DNA from: [Clostridium] viride DSM 6836
GTDB lineage: Bacteria > Bacillota > Clostridia > Oscillospirales > Oscillospiraceae
DNA: 64,000 nucleotides
Reading direction: 5' to 3'
Assembly: GCA_000620945.1 (NCBI GenBank)
Contig: JHZO01000005.1
Location: 1 to 64,000 of the forward strand
Shown: positions 16,068 through 24,600 of the stretch, in pieces
How the letters are laid out: every line of letters begins with the position of its first letter
Numbering within the stretch: the first letter of the stretch is position 1
Program-made: the position numbers and the translations under genes
Notes under the pieces: generated by a model
What the model saw: the letters and a program-made list of their open reading frames with translations, nothing else
The model's database searches: none
What the model was told of the DNA's origin: nothing

Positions 16068-18115
16068 ATCAGAAGCATGCACAGCAACGCACCCGGCTCG
16101 TATCCGCCTTTTCCTTCTTCTTTGTCATTCTGATTCTCTTTGTCTGGCAATTGGTCTCGCTTCAAGTGGTGCACGGGGCGGAGTACTATGCCCAATCCCA
16201 GCGTAAGATTGCCAAGTATGAAACCGTGGAAGCCGCCCGAGGAGAAATTGTGGACCGAAACGGGCTTCCTCTGGCGGTGAGTAGCGTCAGTTGGCAGCTC
16301 TTTTTGGATACCAACCTCATGGGAAAAGACCGGGACGAAACCCTACAAAAACTCACGGAGCTCTGTCTCCGGGAGGGCGTTCCTTGGAACGACAGCCTGC
16401 CCATCTCCCGAGAATCCCCCTATGTCTACACCAAGGAGAAAAGCCGCGAGAGTGATGTTCGCCGCTACGCCTCCTTCCTAAAAGCCATCAAGCTCTCCGA
16501 ACCCGCACAAGCCAGCGAACTCTTGTCCCAGCTTGCAGAGCATTATCGCCTTCCCGCCGACATTTCCCCGCAAACCCGCCGCAACCTGTGCGGTATCCTC
16601 TATGAGCTGGATCTGCGGCGGCGTGAACTGAGCGTCTCCTCCTACGTGTTTGCCCAAGACGTCTCGGTCAACTTTATCACCAAGATTAAGGAGTATAACC
16701 TGCCCGGCATCAGCATCTCCGCCGGAGCGGTGCGCAGCTATAAGACCCTATCCGCCGCCCATCTACTTGGCCGCGTGGGCCAAATGAACGAGGAAGAATG
16801 GGCCCTGTACCAGCCAAAGGGTTACAGCATGGATGCCTACGTGGGAAAGGATGGCTTGGAGCGTGCCTTGGAAGGGGAGCTTCATGGTTCCCCCGGCGCA
16901 CGCACCCGGGAGTATGACACGGAAGGCAATCTCATCCAAGAAACTTACAGCAAACAACCCACTCCAGGAAAGCAAGTCCGCCTCACGCTGGACTTAGGCT
17001 TGCAGGAAAAAACGGAGCAGGTTCTTGCCGAACAGATTCCCCTCCTTCCCCATGCCGAGGGTGCCGCCGTCGCCATTTTGGACGTGCGGGATGGCTCCGT
17101 TCTTGCTCTTTCGTCCTATCCCACCTTTGACCTTACAAACTTTTCTGCGGATTATCAGTCCCTGCAGGAGAATCCTCTGCGTCCTCTCCTCAATCGCGCT
17201 CTCCAAGGTCTGTATGCCCCCGGCTCCACCTATAAGATGGTCACTGCCGTGGCCGGACTGGAGGAGGGGATTATCACCCCCAAAACCAAAATATTGGATA
17301 CCGGCGTGTATACCTATTATAAAAGTCCCCAACCCCGCTGTTGGATTTATCGTCAACAGGGCAAAACCCACGGATTGGAGACCGTGTCCGAAGCCATCAC
17401 CGACTCCTGCAACGTCTTTTTCTACGATGTGGGCCGACGGCTGGGCATTGAGCGGATCGACAAGTATGCCCAGCTCTTTGGTCTCGGCGATGTGACGGGC
17501 ATAGAGCTTCCGGGCGAGATGTGCGGCATCATCGCAGGCCCCGGTTATACCCAGTCCCTGGGGCAAACCTGGTACGATGGTAGTACCCTCTCTGCCGCCA
17601 TCGGTCAGGAGAACAATCGCTTCACCCCACTGCAACTGGCCAATTACGTGGCCACCTTAGCCAATGGGGGCCAGCGCTACCGGGTGCACCTCTTACAAGA
17701 GCTCCGCTCCAACGATGGAAAAGAAATTCTCATGCAATCGGAGAAGCAACTGGTGGACACGGTTCCTCTCTCTCCGGATAACTTAAACGCCGTCAAGGAA
17801 GGCATGCTGGCCGTGACGCAGTCCGGCTCCGTTTCCTCCTACTTTCGGAATTGCCCCGTCCGCGTCGCTGCGAAAACCGGTTCGGCTCAGGTCACCGGCA
17901 GCGAGGATTCCAACGCCGTCTTTGTTTGCTTCGCCCCCTACGAGGATCCCCAAATTGCCATGGCCATCGTCGTGGAAAAGGGGGGCTCCGGCTCCGAGCT
18001 TGGACGCATTTCCTCGGAAATTTTAAGCTACTACTTCAGTGCCCACGATACTGCCTCCACGGTTCCGCTTGAAAATCCCGAATCACCAGCGCCCCCAACG
18101 GAGGATGCACCCTAG
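16064..18115 (+). CDS. mrdA: Class B penicillin-binding protein, PBP2/MrdA type
   Basis: Class B transpeptidase that cross-links peptidoglycan during elongation. One N-terminal membrane helix (about residues 16-36) precedes the PBP dimer domain. The transpeptidase domain shows SxxK (STYK, Ser388), SxN as SCN at 448-450 and KTG at 604-606. SCN is a known clostridial variant. 683 residues, with a proline-rich tail. Being translationally coupled to mreD identifies it as the elongasome PBP. It ends 26 bp before an intrinsic terminator. Confidence 0.93.
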   Translation: MNQKHAQQRTRLVSAFSFFFVILILFVWQLVSLQVVHGAEYYAQSQRKIAKYETVEAARGEIVDRNGLPLAVSSVSWQLFLDTNLMGKDRDETLQKLTELCLREGVPWNDSLPISRESPYVYTKEKSRESDVRRYASFLKAIKLSEPAQASELLSQLAEHYRLPADISPQTRRNLCGILYELDLRRRELSVSSYVFAQDVSVNFITKIKEYNLPGISISAGAVRSYKTLSAAHLLGRVGQMNEEEWALYQPKGYSMDAYVGKDGLERALEGELHGSPGARTREYDTEGNLIQETYSKQPTPGKQVRLTLDLGLQEKTEQVLAEQIPLLPHAEGAAVAILDVRDGSVLALSSYPTFDLTNFSADYQSLQENPLRPLLNRALQGLYAPGSTYKMVTAVAGLEEGIITPKTKILDTGVYTYYKSPQPRCWIYRQQGKTHGLETVSEAITDSCNVFFYDVGRRLGIERIDKYAQLFGLGDVTGIELPGEMCGIIAGPGYTQSLGQTWYDGSTLSAAIGQENNRFTPLQLANYVATLANGGQRYRVHLLQELRSNDGKEILMQSEKQLVDTVPLSPDNLNAVKEGMLAVTQSGSVSSYFRNCPVRVAAKTGSAQVTGSEDSNAVFVCFAPYEDPQIAMAIVVEKGGSGSELGRISSEILSYYFSAHDTASTVPLENPESPAPPTEDAP

Positions 18116-18141
18116 AACATCCATGGAATCCAAGGCAACAG

Positions 18142-18174
18142 AAAACCCCCTGCTTTTCAGCAGGGGGTTTTTTT
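18142..18174. terminator. Bidirectional terminator between mrdA and rqcP
   Basis: A 12-bp stem with AAAACCCCCTGC (18142-18153) and its complement (18160-18171) has a 6-base loop and T-runs on the right. On the minus strand it is the end of rqcP, whose stop codon at 18157-18159 lies in the loop. Confidence 0.85.
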
Positions 18175-18414
18175 CGTCAATTCACGGTACATGGCGGAGG
18201 CATCGTTTTTTGAAACGTGTTCCTGAACCGCCAGGACTTCCACCTTGACCTCACGTGGCCCAAAGCGGATTTCCAGCACATCGCCCACCTTCACCTCGTA
18301 GGAGGCTTTGAGCGTCCGTCCGTCCATGGTGACCCGTTCCTTATCGCAGACCTCGTTCGCTACGCTACGACGTTTGATAAGACGGGAAACCTTCAACCAT
18401 TTATCCAATCGCAA
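18157..18414 (-). CDS. rqcP: S4-domain RNA-binding protein RqcP
   Basis: Small S4 protein of the Hsp15/RqcP type. RqcP binds stalled 50S-peptidyl-tRNA complexes and works with RqcH in C-terminal poly-alanine tailing. The S4 fold starts with RLDKWLKVSRLIKRR. The best start is the TTG at 18414, eight bases after AGGAGG. It gives the usual family N-terminus and 85 residues. A GTG three codons upstream abuts the ribosome binding site. The reading frame ends inside the hairpin loop of the terminator. It lies downstream of the signal peptidase gene, same strand. Confidence 0.85.
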   Translation of the reverse strand: MRLDKWLKVSRLIKRRSVANEVCDKERVTMDGRTLKASYEVKVGDVLEIRFGPREVKVEVLAVQEHVSKNDASAMYRELTKKTPC

Positions 18415-18431
18415 GGGGAGCACCTCCTACT

Positions 18432-19013
18432 TTATGCGTGACGTACTGCCCCTAGGTTATCAAAGGGAAAGATGACCCAGAGCGCACGGCCTAAAATGTA
18501 CCGCTCGTCCACCACGCCGAGGTCCACATCACGGCTGTCGGAAGAGGCGTTGCGGTTGTCACCCATGACAAAGACGCTTCCCTCGGGCACTTCCACATAG
18601 TGCAGGGATTCATAGGTCGGCTCTCGCATTCTCTCATTGATGTAAGGCTCGTCCAGGGGAACTTCATCCACATACACCACACCTTCCGTGTAGTCAATGC
18701 GAACCGTCTGCCCACCGGTGGCCACGATGCGCTTCACAATGGGGGTCGTAATGCCGTCGAAGGGTTTGTTGAGCACCACCACATCACCGGCTTTCGGTTG
18801 GTAGCCTGCACACTGAAGCAAGAGCATGTCTCGGTCGTGCAGGGTTGGGAACATGGAGCTTCCATCCACCGAAATGATACGGCCTAAAAAGGTAAAGCAG
18901 AAGATCAGAATGATCAGGGCAAAGACCAAGGCCTGAAGCCAGGAAAATAGATCCCGCTTTACCGCAGTTCCAAAGGGCATGTCCTGTTCTACTTCCATGG
19001 AAGATTCATTCAT
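18432..19013 (-). CDS. lepB: Type I signal peptidase
   Basis: Membrane-anchored signal peptidase that removes Sec signal peptides. One membrane helix lies at about residues 25-45. The catalytic serine is in DGSSMFPTL, the general-base lysine in VKRIVATGG, and the GDNRNASSDSR box near the C-terminus. 193 residues from the ATG at 19013, which follows AGGGGG. The open frame extends 15 codons further upstream without support. A perfectly spaced sigma-A promoter lies 79 bp upstream. Confidence 0.94.
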   Translation of the reverse strand: MNESSMEVEQDMPFGTAVKRDLFSWLQALVFALIILIFCFTFLGRIISVDGSSMFPTLHDRDMLLLQCAGYQPKAGDVVVLNKPFDGITTPIVKRIVATGGQTVRIDYTEGVVYVDEVPLDEPYINERMREPTYESLHYVEVPEGSVFVMGDNRNASSDSRDVDLGVVDERYILGRALWVIFPFDNLGAVRHA

Positions 19014-19091
19014 GGGAAAAACCCCCTTTCGCAAGGTGTAACTAATTCCCTTGTCCACCGCCGGAGCAAGGGGTGGGGGGCATCTTTAACG

Positions 19092-19120
19092 ATTATACCT
19101 TTCTTTGTTCCCAGATGCAA
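19092..19120 (-). promoter_or_regulatory. Sigma-A promoter for lepB-rqcP
   Basis: Minus strand -35 TTGCAT (19115-19120), 17-bp spacer, -10 TATAAT (19092-19097). Confidence 0.7.
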
Positions 19121-19159
19121 GAGAAGAAGTGCGAGAATTCAGTCGAAACCCGTGCATTC

Positions 19160-20983
19160 TCAAGCCCTTGCACCCCTTTGCTCGGACGCAAGCTTCATGA
19201 GCTGTCCTTCGCGGGATTGGCAGGTAAAAAAGACGATTTGCCGCTGCTGGGCGATGGTCTGGAGCAGAGCGAGTGCTAAGGTGGCACGGCGATCATCAAA
19301 GGCAGCCAGTGCGTCGTCAAAGAAGAGGGGAAGCGCCGCCGCCTCGGGTAAAATCAATTCGCAAATGGCAAGCCGCAGGGCAAAATACAACTGATCGATG
19401 GTGCCGCGGCTGAGGAGCAGGGCGCTGCGCAGGGCAGCCGAACCGGGTTGCTCTGCCTGGGCGGTAAAGTCCCGTGCAAACAGGACATGTTCATAGGCCC
19501 CCTCGGTCAATTGGGAAAAATAGAAGGCGGTCCGTGCATTGAGCTCCGGAGAAAAGCGTTCGCGAATGGCGCGATCCGCCACTTGCAGCCCTCCAATCGC
19601 CAGCTCCAACGCGTCATATTCCCTTTGGAGCTGTTCAATTCTAGCTTGGAGTTCCTCTCGCTGCTCCTGCAGTATGGAAGGATCTCCCAACTCCTGCAAG
19701 CGTCCGGTGAGAAGGGCCAGGGCCTGTCGTTTGCGGGAGAGCATCGTTTCGGCGGCAAAAGCCTCCTGGGTCCGTTGGCTGTCCGCATTCATCTCCCTGG
19801 TTAGGGCGGTATAACGCTCCTGGGCCCGTGCCTCCCGCACCTTAGCCCCAGACCGTTCCTGTTCCCTCGCTTGCCGCTCGTTCTGTCTGGCCGCCTCTTC
19901 TAGCTCCAAGTGGGTAAGCTCGGCTCGGTCTCGCTGATCCTTGCGCACCCGCAGAAGATTCCCGCCCACCACCAGCAAGCCCAGAAGGAAGATGGTCCAA
20001 TAGGGGATGGCTGGGGGAAGCAGTTCTCGCCAAGCGGCCACCAGCAGAAGAAGGGAAAGCAGCAGCCCCACCCCCGACCAAAGCATGAGCCGCTTGCCCC
20101 GCCTTAGCATGGTGTCCTCTAACCGTCCTTTTCGGGCCTCCCCTGCTTCGTCTTTTGAGGCAGTGGTTTCGGGTTCCTCCAGGCTTTGCAGGTGAAGCTG
20201 CGCCGCATCCAGCTCCGCAGCCGCCTCGGCCCAGCGCTTCTCCAACTCCTCCCGATGGGCACGGTGTTCAGCCTGTTCCCGCCCTACCGCTTCTTGAACG
20301 GAGGCCTCATCCTGGGAAAGCTGCGCCGTGAGCTGATCGCGCTCCTGCCCAAGCTGCTGCAACTGCTCGATCCGGCGGGTCAGCAGCGCTTGCTCCTCTT
20401 CGCATTGTGGAATGGCTCCTTTTTTATTGTAGCGTCGGCTTCTCTGCCATTCTCGCAGCTTGGCATCCGCCTGCGTCCAAGAGGTCTGTTCCTCTCCGGA
20501 GGCAAGAAGCGCCGCAATGCGCTGTTCCAATTCGTGGCTTTGATCGACTCCCAGGCTTCCCTGCCGGAACAGTACGGAGCGCTCGAACACCTCGCGTCCC
20601 ACCCCGGTGATGGTCTCTCCCACGTTCTCCCCCGTCAGCTCGGGGACGACTTCCCCACTTTCCGCCCACACGGCGGAAAAGCTTCCAAAAGGAACGCCCC
20701 CTTGAGACGTCCGACGCAGGATCACGGGTTTTCCTCCATAATCACATTCCAGAAGGCCCTCCAGAGGGGACCCATCCCAAGGGCGAAAGCGCGTCTTTTC
20801 CGCCGGAGCGCCCTTTTTGTCTCTCTCCCGGGTGTTGATGCCGTACAGCATGGCCACCAGAAAGGCACACCAGGTGGATTTTCCGCTTTCGTTGGGGGCC
20901 TCAATGAGGTTAAAGCCGGGCGATAGCTCCAAGGTCTTGCCCTGCAGACAACCGAAGGAAGCCTGCATACGATAAATGGTCAT
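19160..20983 (-). CDS. SMC-like ATPase, YhaN/SbcC type
   Basis: AAA-type ATPase of the YhaN/RecN/SbcC-like group, predicted partner of the nuclease encoded just upstream. The N-terminus has Walker A APNESGKST near residue 33. The C-terminal part holds an ABC-type signature region (LSRGTIDQLYFALRLA) and Walker B (LPLFFDDALAAFDD). The middle is coiled coil interrupted by two hydrophobic segments (about residues 305-350), as in YhaN. 607 residues from the ATG at 20983, which overlaps the nuclease stop (ATGA) and follows GGGAGGAG. DNA end processing is inferred. Confidence 0.82.
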   Translation of the reverse strand: MTIYRMQASFGCLQGKTLELSPGFNLIEAPNESGKSTWCAFLVAMLYGINTRERDKKGAPAEKTRFRPWDGSPLEGLLECDYGGKPVILRRTSQGGVPFGSFSAVWAESGEVVPELTGENVGETITGVGREVFERSVLFRQGSLGVDQSHELEQRIAALLASGEEQTSWTQADAKLREWQRSRRYNKKGAIPQCEEEQALLTRRIEQLQQLGQERDQLTAQLSQDEASVQEAVGREQAEHRAHREELEKRWAEAAAELDAAQLHLQSLEEPETTASKDEAGEARKGRLEDTMLRRGKRLMLWSGVGLLLSLLLLVAAWRELLPPAIPYWTIFLLGLLVVGGNLLRVRKDQRDRAELTHLELEEAARQNERQAREQERSGAKVREARAQERYTALTREMNADSQRTQEAFAAETMLSRKRQALALLTGRLQELGDPSILQEQREELQARIEQLQREYDALELAIGGLQVADRAIRERFSPELNARTAFYFSQLTEGAYEHVLFARDFTAQAEQPGSAALRSALLLSRGTIDQLYFALRLAICELILPEAAALPLFFDDALAAFDDRRATLALALLQTIAQQRQIVFFTCQSREGQLMKLASEQRGARA

Positions 20984-22074
20984 TGTGGCTCCTCCCTTCC
21001 TTCCAAGGCGGCCAAGCCAAAGCGGACGGCCAGTAATATGGTCTCTTCCTCGTCCTCCTTGGCCTGCTCCAACTGGCGGCGCATTTCTCTCAAAAAGAGC
21101 CCGCACAGTCCCTCTTCCTTCTCCCGTGCCCAGAGATTCTGTGGCGCGCTGGTCTCATCGTATAAGGTAAGACTTTCATAGTAAGGCGATGCCAGCGCAT
21201 ACAAGGCCTCCAGGGGGAAGCGTTCTTCCCTCCGTTCCCCACGAAACACCATGCGGCAAATATCCCCGGTGGGCGCATGAGGTAGAATCGCCTGTAAGGC
21301 CGCCTCTTCGGACTGCCCTCGAAGCTCCACGGTCAGGCTATGATACTGCCGCAAGCAAATCGGAATAAAGTCCAGGGTCACCGAACCATCGTCCTCTATG
21401 GTTCCATAGTAAACACCCTTTTCGCCGGTCTCGTCAAAGCCGCGCCCTTCCGGGCAGCCCGGATAGGCATAGTAGCTTTTCCCGGCCTGTAACCGCTCAC
21501 TGCGTGCATGCACGTGCCCCAGGGCAAGGTAGTGAAGACCAGATGCCGCAATCTCTTCCGGCGAAAGCGGGCCATAGCGGGATGGCTTTTTGGTCACATC
21601 GGCGTGGAAGCAGCCCAATTGCAACCCTTCCCCAGAGAGCGTAAGCCCCTCCAAAGGGGAGCTGAGCCGGATGCTCTCTAAAAAGGCACTGCCATACACC
21701 GTGCATCCCAGCTCCGGAAGTGGCACCGCCTCCACCCGACTGTCCCGAAAAATATGTACGTTCGAAGGCCAAGTCCCTCGAGCATAGGGCGACTTCTCCG
21801 TATAGGGGTCATGATTTCCCGGGGAAATCATGACCTTGGCCGGAATCCTTTCCAGCGTGCTTTGTAGGGCTTCTACTGTTTCGGGGTAGACCTTTTCTCC
21901 ATCAAAGAGATCGCCGGTGAGAAAGATGAGATCCACCTTTTTCTGAAGAGCCAGTGCCTGAAGCCGGGATAAGAGCTCTCGCTGCCCCTCTCGGGCCTTG
22001 GCAGCCTGTCGAGGGGAAAGAGCAGAAAAGGGGGAGTCCAAATGAAAATCCCCCGCGTGTAAAAATCGAAGCAT
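20980..22074 (-). CDS. SbcD/YhaO-type metallophosphoesterase nuclease subunit
   Basis: Calcineurin-like phosphoesterase of the SbcD/Mre11/YhaO group. Metal-binding motifs appear in order: HAGDFHLD (residues 6-13), GDLFDGE, SPGNHDPY, and GHVHA near residue 196. 364 residues, about YhaO length. The ATG follows GAGGAGGAG. It is translationally coupled to the ATPase gene, so the two probably form an SbcCD-like complex acting on DNA hairpins or ends. Confidence 0.87.
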   Translation of the reverse strand: MLRFLHAGDFHLDSPFSALSPRQAAKAREGQRELLSRLQALALQKKVDLIFLTGDLFDGEKVYPETVEALQSTLERIPAKVMISPGNHDPYTEKSPYARGTWPSNVHIFRDSRVEAVPLPELGCTVYGSAFLESIRLSSPLEGLTLSGEGLQLGCFHADVTKKPSRYGPLSPEEIAASGLHYLALGHVHARSERLQAGKSYYAYPGCPEGRGFDETGEKGVYYGTIEDDGSVTLDFIPICLRQYHSLTVELRGQSEEAALQAILPHAPTGDICRMVFRGERREERFPLEALYALASPYYESLTLYDETSAPQNLWAREKEEGLCGLFLREMRRQLEQAKEDEEETILLAVRFGLAALEGREEPQ

Positions 22075-22086
22075 CGTCTCCTCCTC

Positions 22087-22866
22087 TTAATCGCAAATAT
22101 CGCAGCGAGACACCTCAGTGCAGCGGCCCGTTTCCGTATCAATGGTAAAAAGAACACAGTCCAGTTTCAATGGGCCGCTGGCGGTTTGATAACGCCGCGG
22201 CAAGCCCCCTAAAAAGAGGTTAATGGAATCCTGAGGTGCAATGCCAAGGACCGATTCCTTGGGGCCGGTCATGCCAAGGTCCGAGATGAAGCCTAAGCCC
22301 TTGGGCAGCACTTGGGCGTCTGCCGTGGGAATGTGGGTATGCGTTCCCCACATGGCCTGGACGCGCCCGTCTAAATACCAAGCTAGGGCTCCCTTTTCGC
22401 TGGTGGCTTCGGCATGAAAATCCACCAAGGTCACGTCGGCTTCCAAGTTTGCCAGCAAATCATCCGCCGTTTCAAAGGGCGAGTGAAGGTGGGGATTGAG
22501 GTTCAACCGACCCATCAGCGACAGCACCGCCACCCGCAGTCCCTTTGGCCCTTCATAGATGCCCAGGCCCCGGCCGGGTAGGCTGGATGCGTAGTTTGCC
22601 GGTCGTAAAATATAGGAATTGTCCTCTAAATAGTCCTGAATTTGCTGCTTGTCCCAAGTATGGTTCCCGAGGGTAATGACATTGGCGCCCGCATCAAAGA
22701 TTTCCTCTGCTTGGCGGGGCAATAGACCTACTCCGGCCGCATTTTCCCCGTTGACCACGGTAAAATGCACGTCATTCATCCGAATTAAGGTGCGCAAATG
22801 CCGGTGCAGCGTATCCAATCCCGCCTCTCCAACCACATCACCCACAGCTAATACCCGAAACAGCAT
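22087..22866 (-). CDS. ymdB: YmdB family metallophosphoesterase
   Basis: TIGR00282/YmdB family binuclear phosphoesterase; in B. subtilis it hydrolyses cyclic 2',3'/3',5' nucleotides and affects biofilm and motility choices. Motifs: GDVVGEAG (residues 8-15), NGENAAGG-like NGENAAGVG, GNHTWD near residue 67, and a WGTHTHIPTAD block with DLGMTGP. 259 residues, full length. It is the first gene of the minus-strand run with the SbcCD-like pair, separated by 12 bp. In B. subtilis ymdB sits near rny instead. Confidence 0.92.
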   Translation of the reverse strand: MLFRVLAVGDVVGEAGLDTLHRHLRTLIRMNDVHFTVVNGENAAGVGLLPRQAEEIFDAGANVITLGNHTWDKQQIQDYLEDNSYILRPANYASSLPGRGLGIYEGPKGLRVAVLSLMGRLNLNPHLHSPFETADDLLANLEADVTLVDFHAEATSEKGALAWYLDGRVQAMWGTHTHIPTADAQVLPKGLGFISDLGMTGPKESVLGIAPQDSINLFLGGLPRRYQTASGPLKLDCVLFTIDTETGRCTEVSRCDICD

Positions 22867-23029
22867 GGTGTTCTCTCCTTTTCCTTTGCAAGGTCTTACT
22901 TAACCTAATTATTATACGCTATTATGTCCAAAAGAAAAAGACTTAATTAACCCTCAGCCACGCATACTAGAAAAACCCCATGGCGCCAGGAGACGGGGAA
23001 GCAAAGTGGCGGAACCGGTCGAATGACCC

Positions 23030-23045
23030 TGTTTCACAGGAAACA
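23030..23045. promoter_or_regulatory. parS-like 16-mer, copy 2
   Basis: TGTTTCACAGGAAACA is the exact reverse complement of the site at 9385-9400 and matches parS except at central positions 9-10. It lies 10 bp upstream of the -35 box of the DUF1836 gene promoter, so a bound protein would be next to RNA polymerase. Confidence 0.45.
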
Positions 23046-23055
23046 AAAGTTTCAA

Positions 23056-23084
23056 TTGCAGCATCATCTAATTCATGATACAAT
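23056..23084 (+). promoter_or_regulatory. Sigma-A promoter for the DUF1836 gene
   Basis: -35 TTGCAG (23056-23061), 17-bp spacer, -10 TACAAT (23079-23084). It lies 16 bp upstream of the ATG at 23101, so the leader is very short. Confidence 0.65.
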
Positions 23085-23100
23085 TTGCAAGGTGATAAAA

Positions 23101-23715
23101 ATGAAATATGATAAATCCCTTATTACACACAAGCTCATTCGTTGGGAAAACTACTTGCAGCACTATACGCTTCCGGAATGGAAGGACCTTCCGAACATTG
23201 GTTTATACATGGATCAGGTCATTGCGCTCCTTTCCTCCTACCTGGATTTTATCCCCATGCCTGTGGATAAACCCTCCGAGCGGCCCATTACCCCCACCAC
23301 CATCAACAACTATGTTCGTTTGAAGGTCATGCCCGCTCCGGAAAAGCGCAAGTATTATCGCATTCACATTGCGTACCTGGTTATGATCTTTATTTTAAAG
23401 CAGAGCGTCAGCATCTCTTCCCTGCAAAAGATGATTCCCGTGGGGCTGTCCCCCGACGAGGTGCAGGAATTCTATCAGCGATTCGTCAAAAAGCTGCACG
23501 ATGTCGGGTACTATTTTACCCAGCAGACCCGGCTTGCCGCGCAGGACATTCTTGCACCGGACAGCAGCGAAGGCTATGAGAATTCCATTGACGGTTTGAT
23601 TCTGCAATCCATGCTGATGGCTGGGTTTTCCGGCATTCTGGCAGAGAAGCTCTTGCAGCTGCAAGGCGCTGACCCGGAAGAAGTCCTGAGCCGGGAGGTT
23701 CCCCACGGGAACTAA
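23101..23715 (+). CDS. DUF1836 domain-containing protein
   Basis: Uncharacterised Firmicutes family (DUF1836). The conserved segment is at about residues 55-160. It includes TPTTINNYVRLKVMPAPEKRKYYRIHIAYL, given here only as the region around residues 64-95, which resembles a MerR-like helix-turn-helix. 204 residues from the ATG at 23101 (AAGGTGA upstream); the open frame extends 26 codons further but crosses the promoter. A DNA-binding role is inferred. It is monocistronic or reads into tatD, which has its own promoter. Confidence 0.8.
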   Translation: MKYDKSLITHKLIRWENYLQHYTLPEWKDLPNIGLYMDQVIALLSSYLDFIPMPVDKPSERPITPTTINNYVRLKVMPAPEKRKYYRIHIAYLVMIFILKQSVSISSLQKMIPVGLSPDEVQEFYQRFVKKLHDVGYYFTQQTRLAAQDILAPDSSEGYENSIDGLILQSMLMAGFSGILAEKLLQLQGADPEEVLSREVPHGN

Positions 23716-23734
23716 GCCGGCCCTTCCCCTGCCC

Positions 23735-23763
23735 TTGCATGTTTCGTGGGATTGTGCTATGAT
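23735..23763 (+). promoter_or_regulatory. Sigma-A promoter for tatD
   Basis: -35 TTGCAT (23735-23740), 17-bp spacer, -10 TATGAT (23758-23763), 60 bp upstream of the tatD start. Confidence 0.6.
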
Positions 23764-23823
23764 GGCAACGAGCCAAGCGCACTGACCGGCGCGCGATTTT
23801 CCATTAAAGCGAGGAACCAAGCC

Positions 23824-24600
23824 ATGCTCTTTGATACCCATGCACATTATGACAGCTCAGCCTTCGATGCCGATCGTCATGAGCTGCTCTCCTCCCTGCC
23901 GGAACAAGGCGTTTCCCTGGTTCTTTGTCCGGGCAGTGATGTGGAGAGCTCCAAAGCCTGCCTTGCTCTGGCTGAGCGTTACTCCTTTCTCTATGCCGCC
24001 GTCGGCGTACACCCCCAGGAAGCCGCCGCCCAGCGCCCGTCCTATCTGACTGCCCTCCGTTCGATGCTTTCCCACCCAAAGGTGAAGGCCATTGGCGAGA
24101 TTGGGCTGGACTATTACTATGACGACGGCATCCCCCATCCCGTGCAGCAGGCCGTCTTTCGGGCTCAAATGGAGCTGGCGGCCCAGCATCAACTCCCCGT
24201 CATTATCCACGACCGGGATGCCCATCGGGATACCTTAGCCATTGTCCGGGAGTACCCCACGGTGCGTGGCGTGTTTCACTGCTATTCCGGCTCACTGGAG
24301 GATGCCAAGACCCTGGTTGGCCTTGGCTACATGATCTCCTTTACCGGCACCATTACCTTCAAAAACGCAAGACGTGCCCCCGAGGTAATCGCAGGAATTC
24401 CCTTGGAGCATATTATGATAGAAACCGATGCACCCTATATGGCGCCCACGCCGTTTCGTGGGCAACGGAACGATTCGGGCTACGTTTACCGCATGGCGGA
24501 AACCATTGCCACGATCAAGGGCCTTCCCACTGAGGAAGTGATCCGAATTACCACGGAAAACGGCAAACGTTTTTTCCGGATTGCGGAGGATGAAGCATGA
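23824..24600 (+). CDS. tatD: TatD family metal-dependent hydrolase (DNase)
   Basis: TatD-family amidohydrolase-fold DNase. HxH metal motif FDTHAHYD at residues 3-10; GEIGLDYYY and the histidine motifs VIIHDRD and GVFHCYSG follow. The C-terminal IETDAPYMAP with the catalytic aspartate is present. 258 residues, normal. The ATG at 23824 follows GCGAGGA. It overlaps the radical SAM gene by four bases, the arrangement that defines the TatD-linked radical SAM family. Confidence 0.93.
   Translation: MLFDTHAHYDSSAFDADRHELLSSLPEQGVSLVLCPGSDVESSKACLALAERYSFLYAAVGVHPQEAAAQRPSYLTALRSMLSHPKVKAIGEIGLDYYYDDGIPHPVQQAVFRAQMELAAQHQLPVIIHDRDAHRDTLAIVREYPTVRGVFHCYSGSLEDAKTLVGLGYMISFTGTITFKNARRAPEVIAGIPLEHIMIETDAPYMAPTPFRGQRNDSGYVYRMAETIATIKGLPTEEVIRITTENGKRFFRIAEDEA

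Noticed and set aside
21811-21831. Perfect 10-bp inverted repeat with one central base, similar to the Bacillus Noc site
   Set aside because: It lies in the codons for the conserved ISPGNHD phosphoesterase motif, has an extra central base compared with the Noc consensus, and is best explained by coding constraint.
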